A DNA stretch of 64,000 nucleotides. It comes from Celoporthe dispersa. Its lineage: Eukaryota; Ascomycota; Sordariomycetes; Diaporthales; Cryphonectriaceae. The notes beneath the pieces are model-generated. The model did no database searches and had not been told where the DNA came from. It was given only the letters and a program-made list of their open reading frames with translations. The translations under genes were made by a program, and so were the position numbers. The DNA is taken from assembly GCA_016584495.1 (NCBI GenBank), contig WAID01000007.1, positions 3,520,001 to 3,584,000 on the forward strand, read 5' to 3'. Below are positions 35,602-46,809 of this stretch, piece by piece. Each line of letters opens with the position of its first letter. The first letter of the stretch is position 1.

Positions 35602-36437
35602 GATTGTGCCAAGTGAAAAGGTAAACAGGCAGCGGGTGGGGTTTGGGCGTCTGCGTGCCTGTCTGTAAGGCTGAGAGATCTGATATGATCACAAGGCTGA
35701 CTGGCGGTGGGAACGATGGGTCCGATCTATTCGGAAAGAGAACAAAAAAAACAACAACCAATGCTCGCTCGATCGCTTGCTTCAAGCTCCAGTAGCCAGC
35801 TCACGATGCAGGAGAGGGAAGTTCTAAGATCGCCAAGGGCATTGGCTGAGGAGAAAGGAGCTCCTCCAGCTGGGGTTAGGAAATCGTGGGGCTGGGGGGG
35901 GGCAGCGGTGGGAGAGGGACACTGAGCAGGCCGAAGGTACCATAGCAGTGGCACTAATACTATGTACATACTATGTAGTGCAGTACAGTACGGAGTAGAA
36001 AATGGCGGTTGATTGTTGTGGTAGAGGACCCCTGAGATTGAGTGCCTTTCCGCTAAATTGGTTCTGGATTAGTGGGCTGCCAGGGGGAGCTGGTCAGGGG
36101 CTATAGTGGCCGTGGTCAGTGCGCCCGTGCCACTCTGGGCTCCATTGCCCGGTTATCGGAGGCGGTGGGGAAATTTTCTTTGGAGGGGTAGCCAGCTCCG
36201 GGTTGACCTCCTGCGTGCGCGGCGCCCTCTGATCTCATAGCTGCGACCCTGGATCAGCTAGGAATGAGTCAATCGTTTGACACTTTTTCATAAGCTTGCT
36301 CCTAAGCCCTGCACCACTATTCTGACTCCTCTCCACTTGCCATCACTCTGGTTTCTTCAGCTTCTGTACCGAGCAATTGACCAAGAGAACACCACCAATT
36401 CCCTCCTCGTCTTCCCCGACCTCACGACAATCCAAAG
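35602..36437. other. Divergent promoter region upstream of LYS1
   Basis: Holds promoters for the minus-strand gene ending at 35601 and for LYS1. Includes GTACATACTATGTAGT at 35964-35979 (see also 25331) and a GCN4/CPC-1 site at 36265-36271. Confidence 0.5.
36265..36271. promoter_or_regulatory. GCN4/CPC-1 type site upstream of LYS1
   Basis: TGAGTCA, a perfect match to the palindromic TGASTCA site bound by Gcn4 and its filamentous-fungal counterpart CPC-1/CpcA, lies 167 nt before the LYS1 start codon. Lysine biosynthesis genes are classic targets of general amino acid control. Confidence 0.7.
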
Positions 36438-37752
36438 ATGGCGCCCACCGTGCTTCACCTCCGCGCCGAGACCAAGCCCCTCGAGCACCGCTCCGCGCTC
36501 ACCCCGTCCACCACCAAGGCCCTGATCGAGGCCGGGTATGAGGTTCACGTCGAGAAGGGCTGCGGCAAGAAGTCCGGCACGACGCGCATCTTCGACGACG
36601 CCGAGTTCGAGGCCGCGGGCGCCAAGATCGTCGAGGAGGAGTCCTGGATCGATGCGCCGGCTGACCATATCATCGTCGGCCTGAAGGAGCTGCGTGAGGA
36701 GACATTCCCGCTCAAGCACGTCCACGTGCAGTTTGCGCACTGCTACAAGGGCCAGGAGAGCTGGGACACGGTGCTGGCGAGGTTTCCCCGGGGCGGAGGC
36801 ACGCTTCTGGACCTGGAGTTCCTCGCGGATCCCACGACGGGGAGGAGGGTGGCTGCTTTTGGGTAAGGCTCAGACCGGGAAAGAGAGGAGAAGAAAAAAA
36901 AGAGAAAAAAACATTGTTATGGACTGTGGGCTGACGGGCATCGATACAGATACCATGCTGGCTTCGCCGGTGCTGCGCTCGCCCTGGAGAACTGGGCGTG
37001 GCAGCTGACGCACCCCGCCTCCGAGGCTCTCCCGAGCGTCTCCTCGTATCCTAACGAGAACGAGCTGATTGCGGACGTCAAGAAGGTTCTGGCAGAAGGA
37101 GAGAAGAAGGTGGGCCGGCTGCCACGGGTCATTGTAATCGGCGCGCTCGGTAAGTACTGGCAGGGCTTTCCCTTACTTGGCTTCGTGACCACTTGCTGTG
37201 TGCAGACGCTGACTGTTGCTATGCCTAGGCCGCTGTGGCAAGGGAGCAGTCGATATGTGTCTGCGGGCGGGCGTGCCAGACGAGAACATCCTCAAGTGGG
37301 ACATGGCGGAGACCGCCAAGGGAGGACCCTTCCAGGAGATCACCGACAGCGACATCTTCGTCAACTGCATCTACCTGGCGTCCAAGATCCCCCACTTTGT
37401 CAACACCGACTCGCTCAAGGCTGCCGGCGCAGACCGCAAGCTCTCCGTCGTCTGCGACGTCTCCGCCGACACGACCAACCCCTTCAACCCCGTGCCGATC
37501 TACACTATCGCCACGACGTTCGACAAGCCCACCGTGCCTGTAGAGCTGGAGCAGGGCCCGACGCTGTCCGTCATCAGCATCGACCACCTGCCGTCGCTGC
37601 TGCCGAGGGAGGCCAGCGAGGCGTTCAGCAACGACCTGCTGCCACACCTGCTGAAGCTCAAGGACTGGCGGGACGACCCGGTCTGGGCGGGTGCTGACAA
37701 GCTCTTCAAGGAGAAGGTGGACACCCTCCCTCCTTCAGCTCTCGAGAAGTAA
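36438..37752 (+). CDS. LYS1: Saccharopine dehydrogenase (NAD+, L-lysine-forming)
   Basis: Exons 36438-36862, 36950-37149 and 37229-37752, all in phase and without frame breaks, give 382 residues. The enzyme oxidises saccharopine to lysine and 2-oxoglutarate, the last step of the fungal alpha-aminoadipate pathway (EC 1.5.1.7), usually in the cytosol or peroxisome. Diagnostic blocks are LRAETKPLEHRSALTP at the N-terminus, KSGTTRIF, LKELREETFPLKHVHVQFAHCYKGQ, the Rossmann segment RVIVIGALGRCGKGAVDMC spanning the second intron, and VCDVSADTTNPFNPVPIYTIATTF. The length is close to that of yeast Lys1. The end (ALEK) shows no obvious SKL-type peroxisomal signal. A GCN4/CPC-1 site lies 167 nt upstream. 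Confidence 0.97.
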
Positions 37753-39162
37753 GGGGGGGTTTTTTTTTGGCATATAAAAAGAACTGGGGCGTTTTGGGTT
37801 TGGGAAATAAAAGAAGAAAAAAAGAAAAAGTGCGCTTAGAGAGGGAGCGTCACCCCGGATGGCCTTTCCAATACATTGAACGCATTTGCTTCACGTCGAC
37901 GGTATCTGGTCTGATGACATGCTGCTTGCTGACTGGCGGCCTGGCCTTGCCTTTGTGTATGTCTATAATCTAGGAGACACTTGGGTGCGGTCCTCGGCTA
38001 GGCGGTACAGTTCATAAGCTGAAGGGTGCCGCGAGGCCAGAGAGACTGCCTGGCGAGGTTGGTCAGTGATCTAGCTCGCCCTGACACATTCAGGGTCCCA
38101 CCATTTCCAACTCCTTCGACGATCCGAGACTTTCGGCTTCGTCTACGGTCTGTCCAGGCACACACGATCCAGATTTCAAAATGTAGATCAGGAGACGAAG
38201 AACAGAGAAGAGGGTGTGGACGCCCCGAGCTGGGAGCCCAATCGGACATCTGCAGTGGCACGAGACGGGTGGTTGTGGTCTAGACTTCTGGCGTTGCGCT
38301 TCCGGCGCTTAGAGAGCGAGCGTAAGCTCCAATCGCCCTCCTCGCTGGTGTGCCATCGTACCGCTATGGACGAATCTGAATGCTATACATGGTCCCGCGC
38401 AAACCCCGCAGCCAATGATCGATCGATGCATAACAGCCCTGATCCTTAACCTTAATCCAAACCTCCTCCTGCTCCACCTTGTAGTGATGGCTGGAAAAAT
38501 GGGGAAAAATGCCCTTTCTGGGGTGCTCGTCCAGACCGGAACCGTCAAGCCAGGCTGTACTGTGCCGGAGATCGTAATTTGAGGTCCCCTAGATGTCTGC
38601 AGTGTTACCCTGCTCGTTGTCTCCTTGTACTACATACTATGCATACCACCAATCCATCATAATTTACCTGCTCGGTATGTCCCCCTTGTTTGCTTTAATG
38701 AACGTGCATCTTTACTGCTTACTACGGGGACTCTCCCAGCCCCGGCCTGACCACTCGCAATCCTCACCGACGGCGCAAAGGAGCATGGTAACACCCCCCG
38801 GGCACAGGGGATCAGCCAATTTGTGGTGAGTGTTTCGACCAAGCTGGAGGATCAAGCTTATCTTCCAAGACATAATGCGGCTGGAAACTCTCTTTTTCCC
38901 GCTTTCTTACATGCATAGTAGTAAATATATGTATGTGGCTCTCGCATGATCCGTTGCGTCGCCAGGGGGCCAAGCTCGCATTTCATATTGTAATCCTTCA
39001 CCGGTCTCCGATTTTTTTTTTTTTTTCCCTTTTTCTTTCTTCTTATATGTATATGGGTCCAGCGCCGAGCCAAAGAGTGGCCTCCCATACCTACTCTTGT
39101 TGAAGATCTTCCCTCCCCTTCCCTTCCCTTGTGACATATTCTTCCTCGCCCACCGATCAACG
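37753..39162. other. Intergenic, 1.4 kb, with no supported gene
   Basis: LYS1 3' flank and the promoter of the Cys-rich membrane protein. TACATACTATG occurs at about 38631-38641. A T14 run lies at about 39013-39026. Nothing else is seen. Confidence 0.35.
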
Positions 39163-40109
39163 ATGCGCCCAAGAGGCCCCCTCCTCGCGCCCGCGGGCTC
39201 TCCTCCTCCTCCTCCTCCCCGTAGGAGTGCGCGCAGCATGTTATAATCTCGACGGCACTGCTGCGACTGACAGCTCCTTTCAGCCGTGCAATACCACCGC
39301 GGAGGTCAGCCCCTGCTGTGCCAACAACAAGGGCGATGCGTCGGATATCTGTATGTCCTCGGGGCTGTGCTATGCGCAGATGGAAGATTATAGAGGTCTC
39401 ATATATATGAACGGCTGCACCGACAAGAGCGGCCTATCTTCTGAGTGTCCTCATATCTGTCCTGATGGTGAGTGGTGGTGGTCCCTCTTCATCTCCTTCT
39501 TCTACCTCTTTTCACACACACACACACACACACAGAGGCCGGCCCCTGCTGATACTGTACCTTGGAACTACTCACAGCGACCTCAAACTGGGATGGAGGC
39601 TCATCAGTACAAGCATGGAACGTCCTCCAGTGTGAAAAGGGCGTCTACTGCTGCCGCCCAGACACAGACATGACCACCAACTGCTGCAGCAACAGCTCGG
39701 CCGTCATCACGACAGACATCGGCACCCTCCTCCTGGCCACCGCCACCACCACGGTGGGCAGTGGCACCGCGGCGTCGACAGCGACCATTACCGCGGTGGC
39801 TGGCGCGGGGACCACGGCGTCGAGCTCGACAAACGGGACATCCGAGGCCGCCAGCTGCCCGGCAGACAAGACGGCGGTGGTGGGAGGTGCGGTGGGAGGG
39901 GCGCTGGGGCTGCCCTCATCGCGTCGCTCGGGGCGATAGCCTTCTTGCTCATGCGGCGGAAGAGAACTGCTGCGCCGGATATGCAGGACCAACACTCCAC
40001 GTCTCGCGCTCCTGTGTATATGGCGCACCCCTCGAAGCCTCAGTACTCGGGGGAATTATATGTACCGCCTACAGAACTTCCCGTCAGGGAGAGGACAGAG
40101 ATGCAATGA
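39163..40109 (+). CDS. Cys-rich single-pass membrane protein (two frame breaks)
   Basis: Exons 39163-39467 and 39578-40109; the 110-nt intron contains a (CA)n tract. The coherent product is 278 residues. A signal peptide follows ATG 39163 (MRPRGPLLAP, then a leucine stretch and VGVRAAC). The ectodomain has many cysteines (ACYNLDG, PCNTTAEVSPCCANNKG, CPHICPD, CEKGVYCCRPDTDMTTNCC), then a Thr/Ser/Ala-rich stalk, a membrane segment beginning VVGGAVGGALG, and a short basic cytosolic tail (MRRKRTAAPDMQ). This layout is common in fungal cell-surface proteins and resembles Mid2/WSC-like sensors, but I do not assign one. Two shifts are needed: an extra G in GGG at 39198-39200 within the signal peptide and a missing G in the G run at 39906-39909 within the membrane segment. 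Both are homopolymers. Confidence 0.75.
39515..39534. repeat. (CA)n repeat inside an intron
   Basis: About ten CA units lie in the intron of the Cys-rich membrane protein gene. Confidence 0.85.
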
Positions 40110-40726
40110 GCCCTGCCAGCAGGCCGCCTGTGTCTGTCTGATTAGCGGCAGCACCGAGGAAATACGGCCACCCACATAGCTTAAAACTTAATGCTGAAAT
40201 TCTGGAGCGGCTTGGAAGTCGTCGGCTGGAAAGGGGCGACGGGGAGAAGGTGACTCATTGGTACGAAGCCATCTCGAGTCACAAGACCAAGTAGTCCTAT
40301 CTACTTAATCGACTTACTCACCGGATGGTATCCAGAGCTCACCAGTCTCATTAGGTACATGGCGAATCCACGACCAAAGAGCTAGGGCCTCGTAGCGGTA
40401 GACCAGCAGCCGCTACCCATCAGACCAATATTGTCCGGGCATCATGAACTGTGTCCTCGACTGTCAAACCTGACGTGTGGGAAAAAGTTAGCCAAAAAGA
40501 AAATCTAAACCAAAAAGTCCAGAGCACCCACCTACGATATTCTTTCCAATATAAATAGTGTGCGTGTGACACTTTCTCTTGTGCCATCGACAAGTAATCA
40601 CCTACAGACCTTGGGATTTCCTTTTGGAACATTCTATAATACTGAATTACATAGTCCATCAAACCCCACAGGATATACTCTGGCACACAAATCATCTCAC
40701 ACAAACACAACATAGCCACACGCACC
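40110..40726. other. Promoter region of the F-box-like gene
   Basis: AT-rich sequence between two plus-strand genes. An open frame on the opposite strand (40420-40809) overlaps the F-box start and is not protein-like. No other feature is seen. Confidence 0.35.
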
Positions 40727-42144
40727 ATGGCCCACTCCACACAGGGCGAGACAATCTTGGATCTGCCTATGGAGATCCTGGGAGAGATCTGCTCCTGGCT
40801 ACCCCTCAAAGATCAGAGGTCCATACGCCTTGTCAAGCGGGATCTTGCCGATGTTGGCGCACTCGCGCTGTTTCGACGTTTGTCCTTGTGCCCTTGCTTC
40901 CCTATCTTTCTCCTTTTTCTTCGTCTTCTCTCTTTTTTTTTAGTGGACGTCTTCACATCACAAGAAAAGGATATCAGCTCACACACGTTCACACAGATAT
41001 CAAAATCTATGTCAACGAGGAGAGCTTCCGCAAGTTTGAATCGGTGTGCAACCATCCGGAATTTGCACGCTGCGTCCGGTCCGTGGTCTTAGACACCCGT
41101 ATGCTACGGGTCAGCTGTGATGCATTCTCGGCCATGTACTACAGCCAGAACGATGAACAGGCGTTTGGCATGATGCGAGGCCGTCCGCTCACCGAGGCAT
41201 GGCAGTTCTGTCCTGAATGCTTCGAATATCTCCGTCTTTCCAAAGAGCAGGTCGATATCGTGAGAGCAGGTCGTGATCGCGACCTGTTCAGGGCCTGCCT
41301 CCCTAAGCTGCCCGCCCTGAGGGCCGTCACGCTCGGCCCAGCAGGGCACTGCCACCAGACGATGCCACACGACGGACCGTTTGAGTACTATCGACAGCGC
41401 GCAGAGAAGTGGATGGCTTCCCAGGCCCGGCTTCCCCGCGAACCCTCTTGCCGGTGCATCAAGTTCACCATGCCTTCTTATGGCTACACGCACTGGGAGC
41501 GGAGCCCCGAGAGGTGTGTCGTGAGCTTCCTGCGGGCATTGAACGGGTGCTCGTTCCGCCTCAAGACCCTCACTATTGTCAACGTGGACAACTTCATTGT
41601 CCATGTGCTCACGCGGCGCAAGTGTGGACTCGGTGCCCCATGCCTCAGGGAGGTGACCCACTTCACGCTCAAGCTTTGGCAGCGAGATCCCGAGGCCTGC
41701 GGCTGGAGGGAGGCCGTCAGCACCGTCCCGAAGCTGACCGGGCTCGCGGCCTGGAAGAAGCTCCCGAGAGTGCTGGAACAGATGCCGCGCCTGAAAATCA
41801 TCACGCTCGACCAGCTGAACGACATCAGCTACACCCTGGAGGGAAGCCAGCGCGAGAGGCGCATGTCGGTCCCCTTCGGCGCGATCTTTAAGCCCGAGGT
41901 CCGCCTGGCTCACCTGGAAAGACTCGGCCTAATCAACTTTCACCACAGTGTGCTCGAGCTGGAAAATTTCGTGGACCGACATAGGAACACCATTAAGTGG
42001 GCTATACTTGACAGATACCATGAAAGGGTTATCGCGAGGAGATTGCCCCCTCTTGACATGGAGGGTTCGCAGTGTGGACGAGAGAAGATTGAAAAGGAGG
42101 CCCCCAGGAGAATAACTATATGTAAGGTGTGGATTAGAATCTGA
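40727..42144 (+). CDS. F-box-like protein
   Basis: The start is ATG 40727 (CGCACCATGGCC). Residues about 10-50 form an F-box motif (ILDLPMEILGEICSWLPLKDQRSIRLVKRDLA), which normally binds Skp1 in SCF ubiquitin ligases. The rest (about 400 residues) is a leucine-rich, LRR-like substrate region without a named domain, with cysteines in FCPECFEYL. One intron interrupts the gene right after the F-box. Acceptor TTTTAG ends at 40943, and the best in-frame donor is GTCCTT at 40882, giving 451 residues. The stronger-looking donor GTTTGT at 40878 would shift the frame, so either the weak donor is used or a one-base error exists. The last exon (40944-42144) is uninterrupted. Many fungal F-box proteins of this type have unknown targets. 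Confidence 0.85.
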
Positions 42145-43126
42145 CCTGACAAGTTCACGCAGCTGGTGTGATAGAGAAAAAAACAAACCAGTGTAAGTCA
42201 GCAAGGAGACGTATTTTTTGTGTTTTTAGTTTATTTGCGAACATTACCCTCACTATTTGGGGCGGTTGCTAGTTCAGGGAAGCTGTGATAATATGGCATT
42301 GGGGGGAAAAACCACCGCGACGGGGTAATTGTACATGTATTTCCCATCAAGACCAGTTACTGGAATACGACAATTTCAGCCAGCAAATCACACGCACAAA
42401 ATTACTCATAAAAGCCTTTGGCTAGTTTCGAGTGGTCTAGATCGTTTCCTCTTTGAACAATCTGCTGAACCACAATAGGCGAGTGCAGTTCTCGCCAGAT
42501 TCCAGAAAAGAAGCTGCTTGTGTTTGACTTGGGCTCTTTAAAATATTACCGGACTGTAATTGCAAGATAACCTCACGTCAAACCCAGTTGTGAGAATCAA
42601 GGTCAATATGACATACATCCTGTCTGAAGTATGTAGACATGTAGGAGCCATTGCTCCGCTCCATATCGTTTGATATATTATGTAAAGTACTTGCATTGAT
42701 AAACCGAACAAATTGTTAGAACTATCCCACGACCAAGGACCCAGAAAACCAAAAACCCAGATCCAAACAATACTTTACATGATCACACGTAATAACTGTT
42801 TCAATTTCTTCTGAAAGAAAAATCTCTTCTTTGATTACATGAAGCCCAGGTCAGAACTAACAGCTCAAGGGGTCATCTGTATGTACGGAAGGGTCGTCAC
42901 GCTTGAAGACGAGGCCTCCTGCACTAAGCAAGGAGTTAGCAATATTTCATGTGCTGACATTATTCACCTTTATGATGTATGGTGTAGGAGAGGAAGGAAA
43001 AGAGAGAGGGGGGGGGATCGAGGATGAGACCCAGGACAAGAACTTACAGCCAAGTCTGAAGGCGTCATGCGAGACGGAGGAAAATTGATCACCTGGACAA
43101 TCAAGACGTAAGCCGCCTGAAGAGCG
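42145..43126. other. Intergenic, AT-rich, no gene
   Basis: Clearly more AT-rich than the coding flanks, and the start of a 6-kb stretch of decayed genes. No transposon ends or RNA gene are recognised. Confidence 0.35.
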
Positions 43127-43635
43127 CTAATGATGGTTGGCAGTGCTAGGGCTGTGTTGCTCTCGGCTCCTTCGATGAGGATGTGTATATTGCGACGGGC
43201 TGCGTTGGCCGCAACTGCGTTTCTCGAGGACGCCCAGAGTTTTGGCCAGGCTGATGAGGACCTTTTGTGGTCCTAGACGAATCGGACTCGTCACCCCTCC
43301 TCCTATGTCGTCTCCGTGGACCTTATCCAGGATGTTCCCCAGACCCCATGCCTCGAGAATCCTGGAAGCGTTTGGCTGGAGCGATATGGCCGTGCCGATC
43401 TCTCGGTGTTGCGCTGACTGTTCGAGGACGGTGATGGAGCGGCCTGGTCCCCGCAGGGCGATTGCACATGCGAGGCCAGCGATGCCGCCGCCTACGATGA
43501 TGATCTGGAAGTCTGATGTCCTCCTTTTTGCTGTGGCGTATTATTGTGTACGTACAATACGTACAGAGCCGCAGCCGCAGCCGCCGATGGAGACTGGCGA
43601 TTCCCTTCCACACACGACTCCGAAGCAGGGGCCAT
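43127..43635 (-). pseudogene. FAD-dependent monooxygenase remnant (N-terminal part only)
   Basis: On the minus strand, from about 43528, the frame reads DFQIIIVGGGIAGLACAIAL, the dinucleotide-binding GxGxxG fold of salicylate-hydroxylase-type flavin monooxygenases, followed by ITVLEQSAQHREIGTAISLQPNASRILEAWGL, which also matches this family. After roughly 95 residues the similarity stops and the frame ends at 43127-43129, so the catalytic and second FAD motifs are missing. The only upstream ATG (43635, MAPASES) is in another frame, separated by an A5 run (minus strand) where one base is short. Truncation of about three quarters of the protein cannot be explained by one indel. It is therefore called a decayed gene fragment. 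Confidence 0.8.
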
Positions 43636-44249
43636 AATCGCCTGGAACACTTGTTGTGCAAAGCAAGTTGCTGGCAACTATCACCTTGCGAATCCGAGGT
43701 TTTTCTCACGATGCCGCCGCACGGCAACTGCCATTCGCAATTCCCAGCCTAATTGTTAATTCTGTAGACAAGATAGGGCAAGAGCGATCACACGGGGCCA
43801 AGTACATAGTAGCCTCTGACCAGTGCCCCCACCCCCACAATTCCCCACTAGGAACCCCTGCCGATCTGGCATGTAACTCTTTCTGTAATTACCCCATCGG
43901 GCAAGTAGAACTGTACCCTGCGCACCTGCCATGATTGTGTCTGTGAGGTGCTCATGTGTGGTGTGTAGTGATGCAGGGCTCAAATAAATCATCTTTCTAC
44001 GGGCTAGCATGTGTGAGAGATACCGCAGGAGCAGGGATGAAACGTAGTGGGGCGCTGCTTTGGGTGGTGGTTTCGGTCTTGGTCCCGAGCCGGCTCTCAG
44101 CACCGTAGGTCGGGATGGCACACCTTTTTTAAGGGTGCAGAGGGTCATATTCAGTGTTTTGTGTGTGTGTTCCAATGTTATAGTGGTTCATCTACTGTGC
44201 TCTGGCCTATCATCACCCAACTGAACACCTCAGGACTCCTTCGTTTTCA
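43636..44249. other. Intergenic between monooxygenase remnant and cupin
   Basis: No coding sequence is recognised on either strand. It holds the cupin gene's 3' flank. Confidence 0.35.
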
Positions 44250-44819
44250 TTACTGGCGGCTGGGCGGAAGAAAGTTCAGATCCTTCCCCAGATCCTCCGA
44301 GAGCGTCTTGCCTCCAACCTCAAGCGCCTGGCAGTCCTGCAGCACAAACATCATGCGCGCCCATTTCGTGTCCGAGGTGTTCAGCCACTGGTGGTTGGTG
44401 GCCCTCTGCACGGCCACATCACCCGCCTTCATGTGGTGCGCCTCCCCAGAGTCCAGAATCATATCGATATCCCCGTCCAGCACGATCCCGTAGTCCAGGC
44501 TCTGGGTCCTGTGCATGCCGCAGCGGTAGCCGGGGGCAAAGTCGACACAGCGTATGACCGTCCCGCCGGGGTTGACGAGCCCGGGACCTTTCTTCATGAC
44601 TGCGTCGTGGGCGGTGATGTCAGCCTCTTTGTTCAGGTCGGCGGGGAACTGGGAGGTTGTGTAGACGACGCTGAAGGCCATCCTGTCGCCATCGAGGGCC
44701 TGCCACTTGAAGTCCTCTGCAGACTGCACGACGGCCTTGGCTTCCGAGTCGTGTGTGGTGATGAAGCGCTTCTGCGCACCCAGCGGCGAAAGTTGGCCCG
44801 TAGACGATGAAGATGCCAT
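44250..44819 (-). CDS. Small single-domain cupin protein
   Basis: A single exon of 189 codons from ATG 44819 (GCATCTTCATCG follows); the frame extends upstream, but that part is leader. The cupin barrel is visible: VNPGGTVIRCVDFAPGYRCGMHRTQSLDYGIVLDGDIDMILD (cupin motif 1, with metal-ligand His in GMHRT and acidic residues downstream) and KAGDVAVQRATNHQWLN (motif 2, with the second His). Similar stand-alone fungal cupins are often found beside oxidoreductases and fumarylacetoacetases in metabolic clusters, and their substrates are mostly unknown. It is divergent from the fumarylacetoacetase gene, sharing a 405-bp promoter region. It has no frame break, so it may still be functional within the decayed block. 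Confidence 0.88.
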   Translation of the reverse strand: MASSSSTGQLSPLGAQKRFITTHDSEAKAVVQSAEDFKWQALDGDRMAFSVVYTTSQFPADLNKEADITAHDAVMKKGPGLVNPGGTVIRCVDFAPGYRCGMHRTQSLDYGIVLDGDIDMILDSGEAHHMKAGDVAVQRATNHQWLNTSDTKWARMMFVLQDCQALEVGGKTLSEDLGKDLNFLPPSRQ

Positions 44820-45224
44820 GATGAGGATGTGAAGAGGAAGAAGATGAAAATGTTGATCATGTGTGCACACCAGGTGAAGACTTGAGGAGACCGACAAGAC
44901 GAGATGCTCAAAAGAAAAATCAACCCTGATGCTTTCTCTCGGCGAATTAATTGATGCGTAAGCAGCCACTGCAGGATACGCAAACCCGAGCGTAATTCCC
45001 CGCACCGGTGGTAGTAGTCAAAAAGGAGGGGCAGAGGGCCAGAATATTAATAACCGATGGGGGGAATTGACGCATTTTTTGACCTTCTTTTCTCACGTAC
45101 AATAATTTTTCAATTGTTAGTCTCATACATGTAGCCGGGTTCGCTGCTTTGATTCTTCGGTACGATAGACCAAGCCTTGAACTACTTGCTTGCGGCGTCA
45201 AGGTTGCGCTCTTGCTTGGCAAAG
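44820..45224. promoter_or_regulatory. Bidirectional promoter, cupin / fumarylacetoacetase
   Basis: 405 bp separate the two divergent start codons, which suggests shared regulation. I could not identify a specific factor-binding site. Confidence 0.5.
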
Positions 45225-46809
45225 ATGTCGTCTCTCACTCCCGACCCAGAGAGTCCGTTCAGCATCAACAATCTCCCGTACGGCGTCATCACCTCCAAGG
45301 AGAACAGGAACAAGCGATGCGCCACCGCACTGGGGTCCTTTGCAGTCGACTTGAGCGTGCTGTATGCCGACGGCATCTTCTCAGGCGTTCCTGGCCTGGA
45401 TGAGAATTTGTTCGCGCGTGTAAGTTATCATGCATTGCTGTCGGAAGTCACCATGCGTGCAGGATCGCGAGGTTGACGTGCTATTTTGCGATTTGCTAAT
45501 TCATGATTCCAGGACTACCTAAATGCCTTCGCCGCCTTGCCCAAGGCTTCCCGAAGGCTTGTGCGCGAAAAGGCTGACACGATATCTCTCTGAGGTCGAA
45601 GCGCATGCCTATCCCGCCTTCATACCCCTCACTGAAATCGACAACCATTTTCCCATGGACACTCACAACTTTTCCGATTTCTATTGCTCTCTGGAGCATA
45701 CCAAAAACGTGCGTCCTCTCTGTGTCTCCCTGGCTGTGCTTGCTGGCTTGTGTCTAATCAAGACTTGCATGTCGAAAGTGTACAACGATTTTGCGCCCGG
45801 ACGCTGTAATCAGTCCAAACTGGTTCAACGCGCCAATGGTCTACAATGGACGGACATCGTCGCTGGTCGTATCCGGCACTCCAGTTCACAGACCGTACGG
45901 CATCTTCCCACATCCACGCGCAGAGGGTCGGCAACCGACCTTCCAGCCAGAGACCCACATGGACTTCGAGCTTGAGATGGGGGTGTTTCTCTCCGAGAGC
46001 CTGCCCCGGGGCCAGAGACTGAAAGTTGGCGAAAGCAGTGACAAGATATTTGGCTTCGTGCTGCTGAACGACTGGTCTGCCCGGCAGATCCAGTTGTTTG
46101 AGATGACGCCGCTTGGTCCGTTCCATTCCAAAGGATCAGCAACTTCCATCTCGCCTTGGATAGTCACGGCGGAAGCTCTGGAGGCGAGCATCTGCGCCAG
46201 ACACGCAGACCAGAGGTTGAGCCGCTCCCCCATCTGCGGTATCCACACGAGGCGAGAGCGACATTTGACATTGAACTGTCTACCAAGATCATCCGTAAGT
46301 CGTCCGCGCAAAAGAAAGCTTTTGGGGACAATGGATCTGACATCAACACCTTTGCCCTAGGGGACGACGTCTCGTACACGATCTGCGAGACCAACCTCAA
46401 GGAACTTTACTGGACCCCTTTCCAGCAGCTCACGCACCTTGCTAGTGCTGGTGAGGGACTATCGGCCGGAGATCTGTTCGGTACTGGAACGATATCAAGT
46501 GACGTGAGTCAAGACTCTTCCTCCTCCAGCTTCAATTACCACTATTGTAACGGTACTGACCATCCGTGATCTCGGTGACCGAACAGCGCAAGAATTCCCG
46601 AGGGGGAAAAGTCTGGGCTCGGCTGCCTATTTGAGCGCACGAACCCATCCAATTACCTGTCTTCTGCGCCCCAAGGCCTTGCAGAAACGTTCCTGAAGGA
46701 TGGAGACCGGGTGGTGATAGAGGGCTGGTGTCGTGATCCAGCGACCGGTAACAGGCTTTTCGGGTTTGGGGCGTGTGAAGGAGAGCTTTTGAGTCCTATT
46801 GAGGAGTAA
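45225..46809 (+). CDS. Fumarylacetoacetase (FAH family), three frame breaks
   Basis: Exons: 45225-45419, 45513-45708, 45779-46294, 46361-46503 and 46587-46809; introns are 66-93 nt. The product, if coherent, is about 423 residues. The N-terminal SH3-like domain (FSINNLPYGVI) and the catalytic beta-roll are both present. Metal- and substrate-binding segments are conserved: FSDFYCSLEHT, MDFELEMGVFL, LLNDWSARQIQ, GPFHSKGSATSISPWIV, then ELYWTPFQQLTH and DLFGTGTIS. FAH splits fumarylacetoacetate into fumarate and acetoacetate at the end of tyrosine/homogentisate breakdown. The frame breaks at about 45570-45573 (extra base), at about 46185-46235 (missing base), and again at the 46503/46587 junction. 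Given the error pattern elsewhere, these could be sequencing errors, but three in 1.3 kb inside a decayed neighbourhood also fits a young pseudogene. Confidence 0.75.

Noticed and set aside
40579..40726. In-frame N-terminal extension of the F-box gene's second exon frame
   Set aside because: That frame reads through the intron; the F-box itself is encoded in another frame from ATG 40727.
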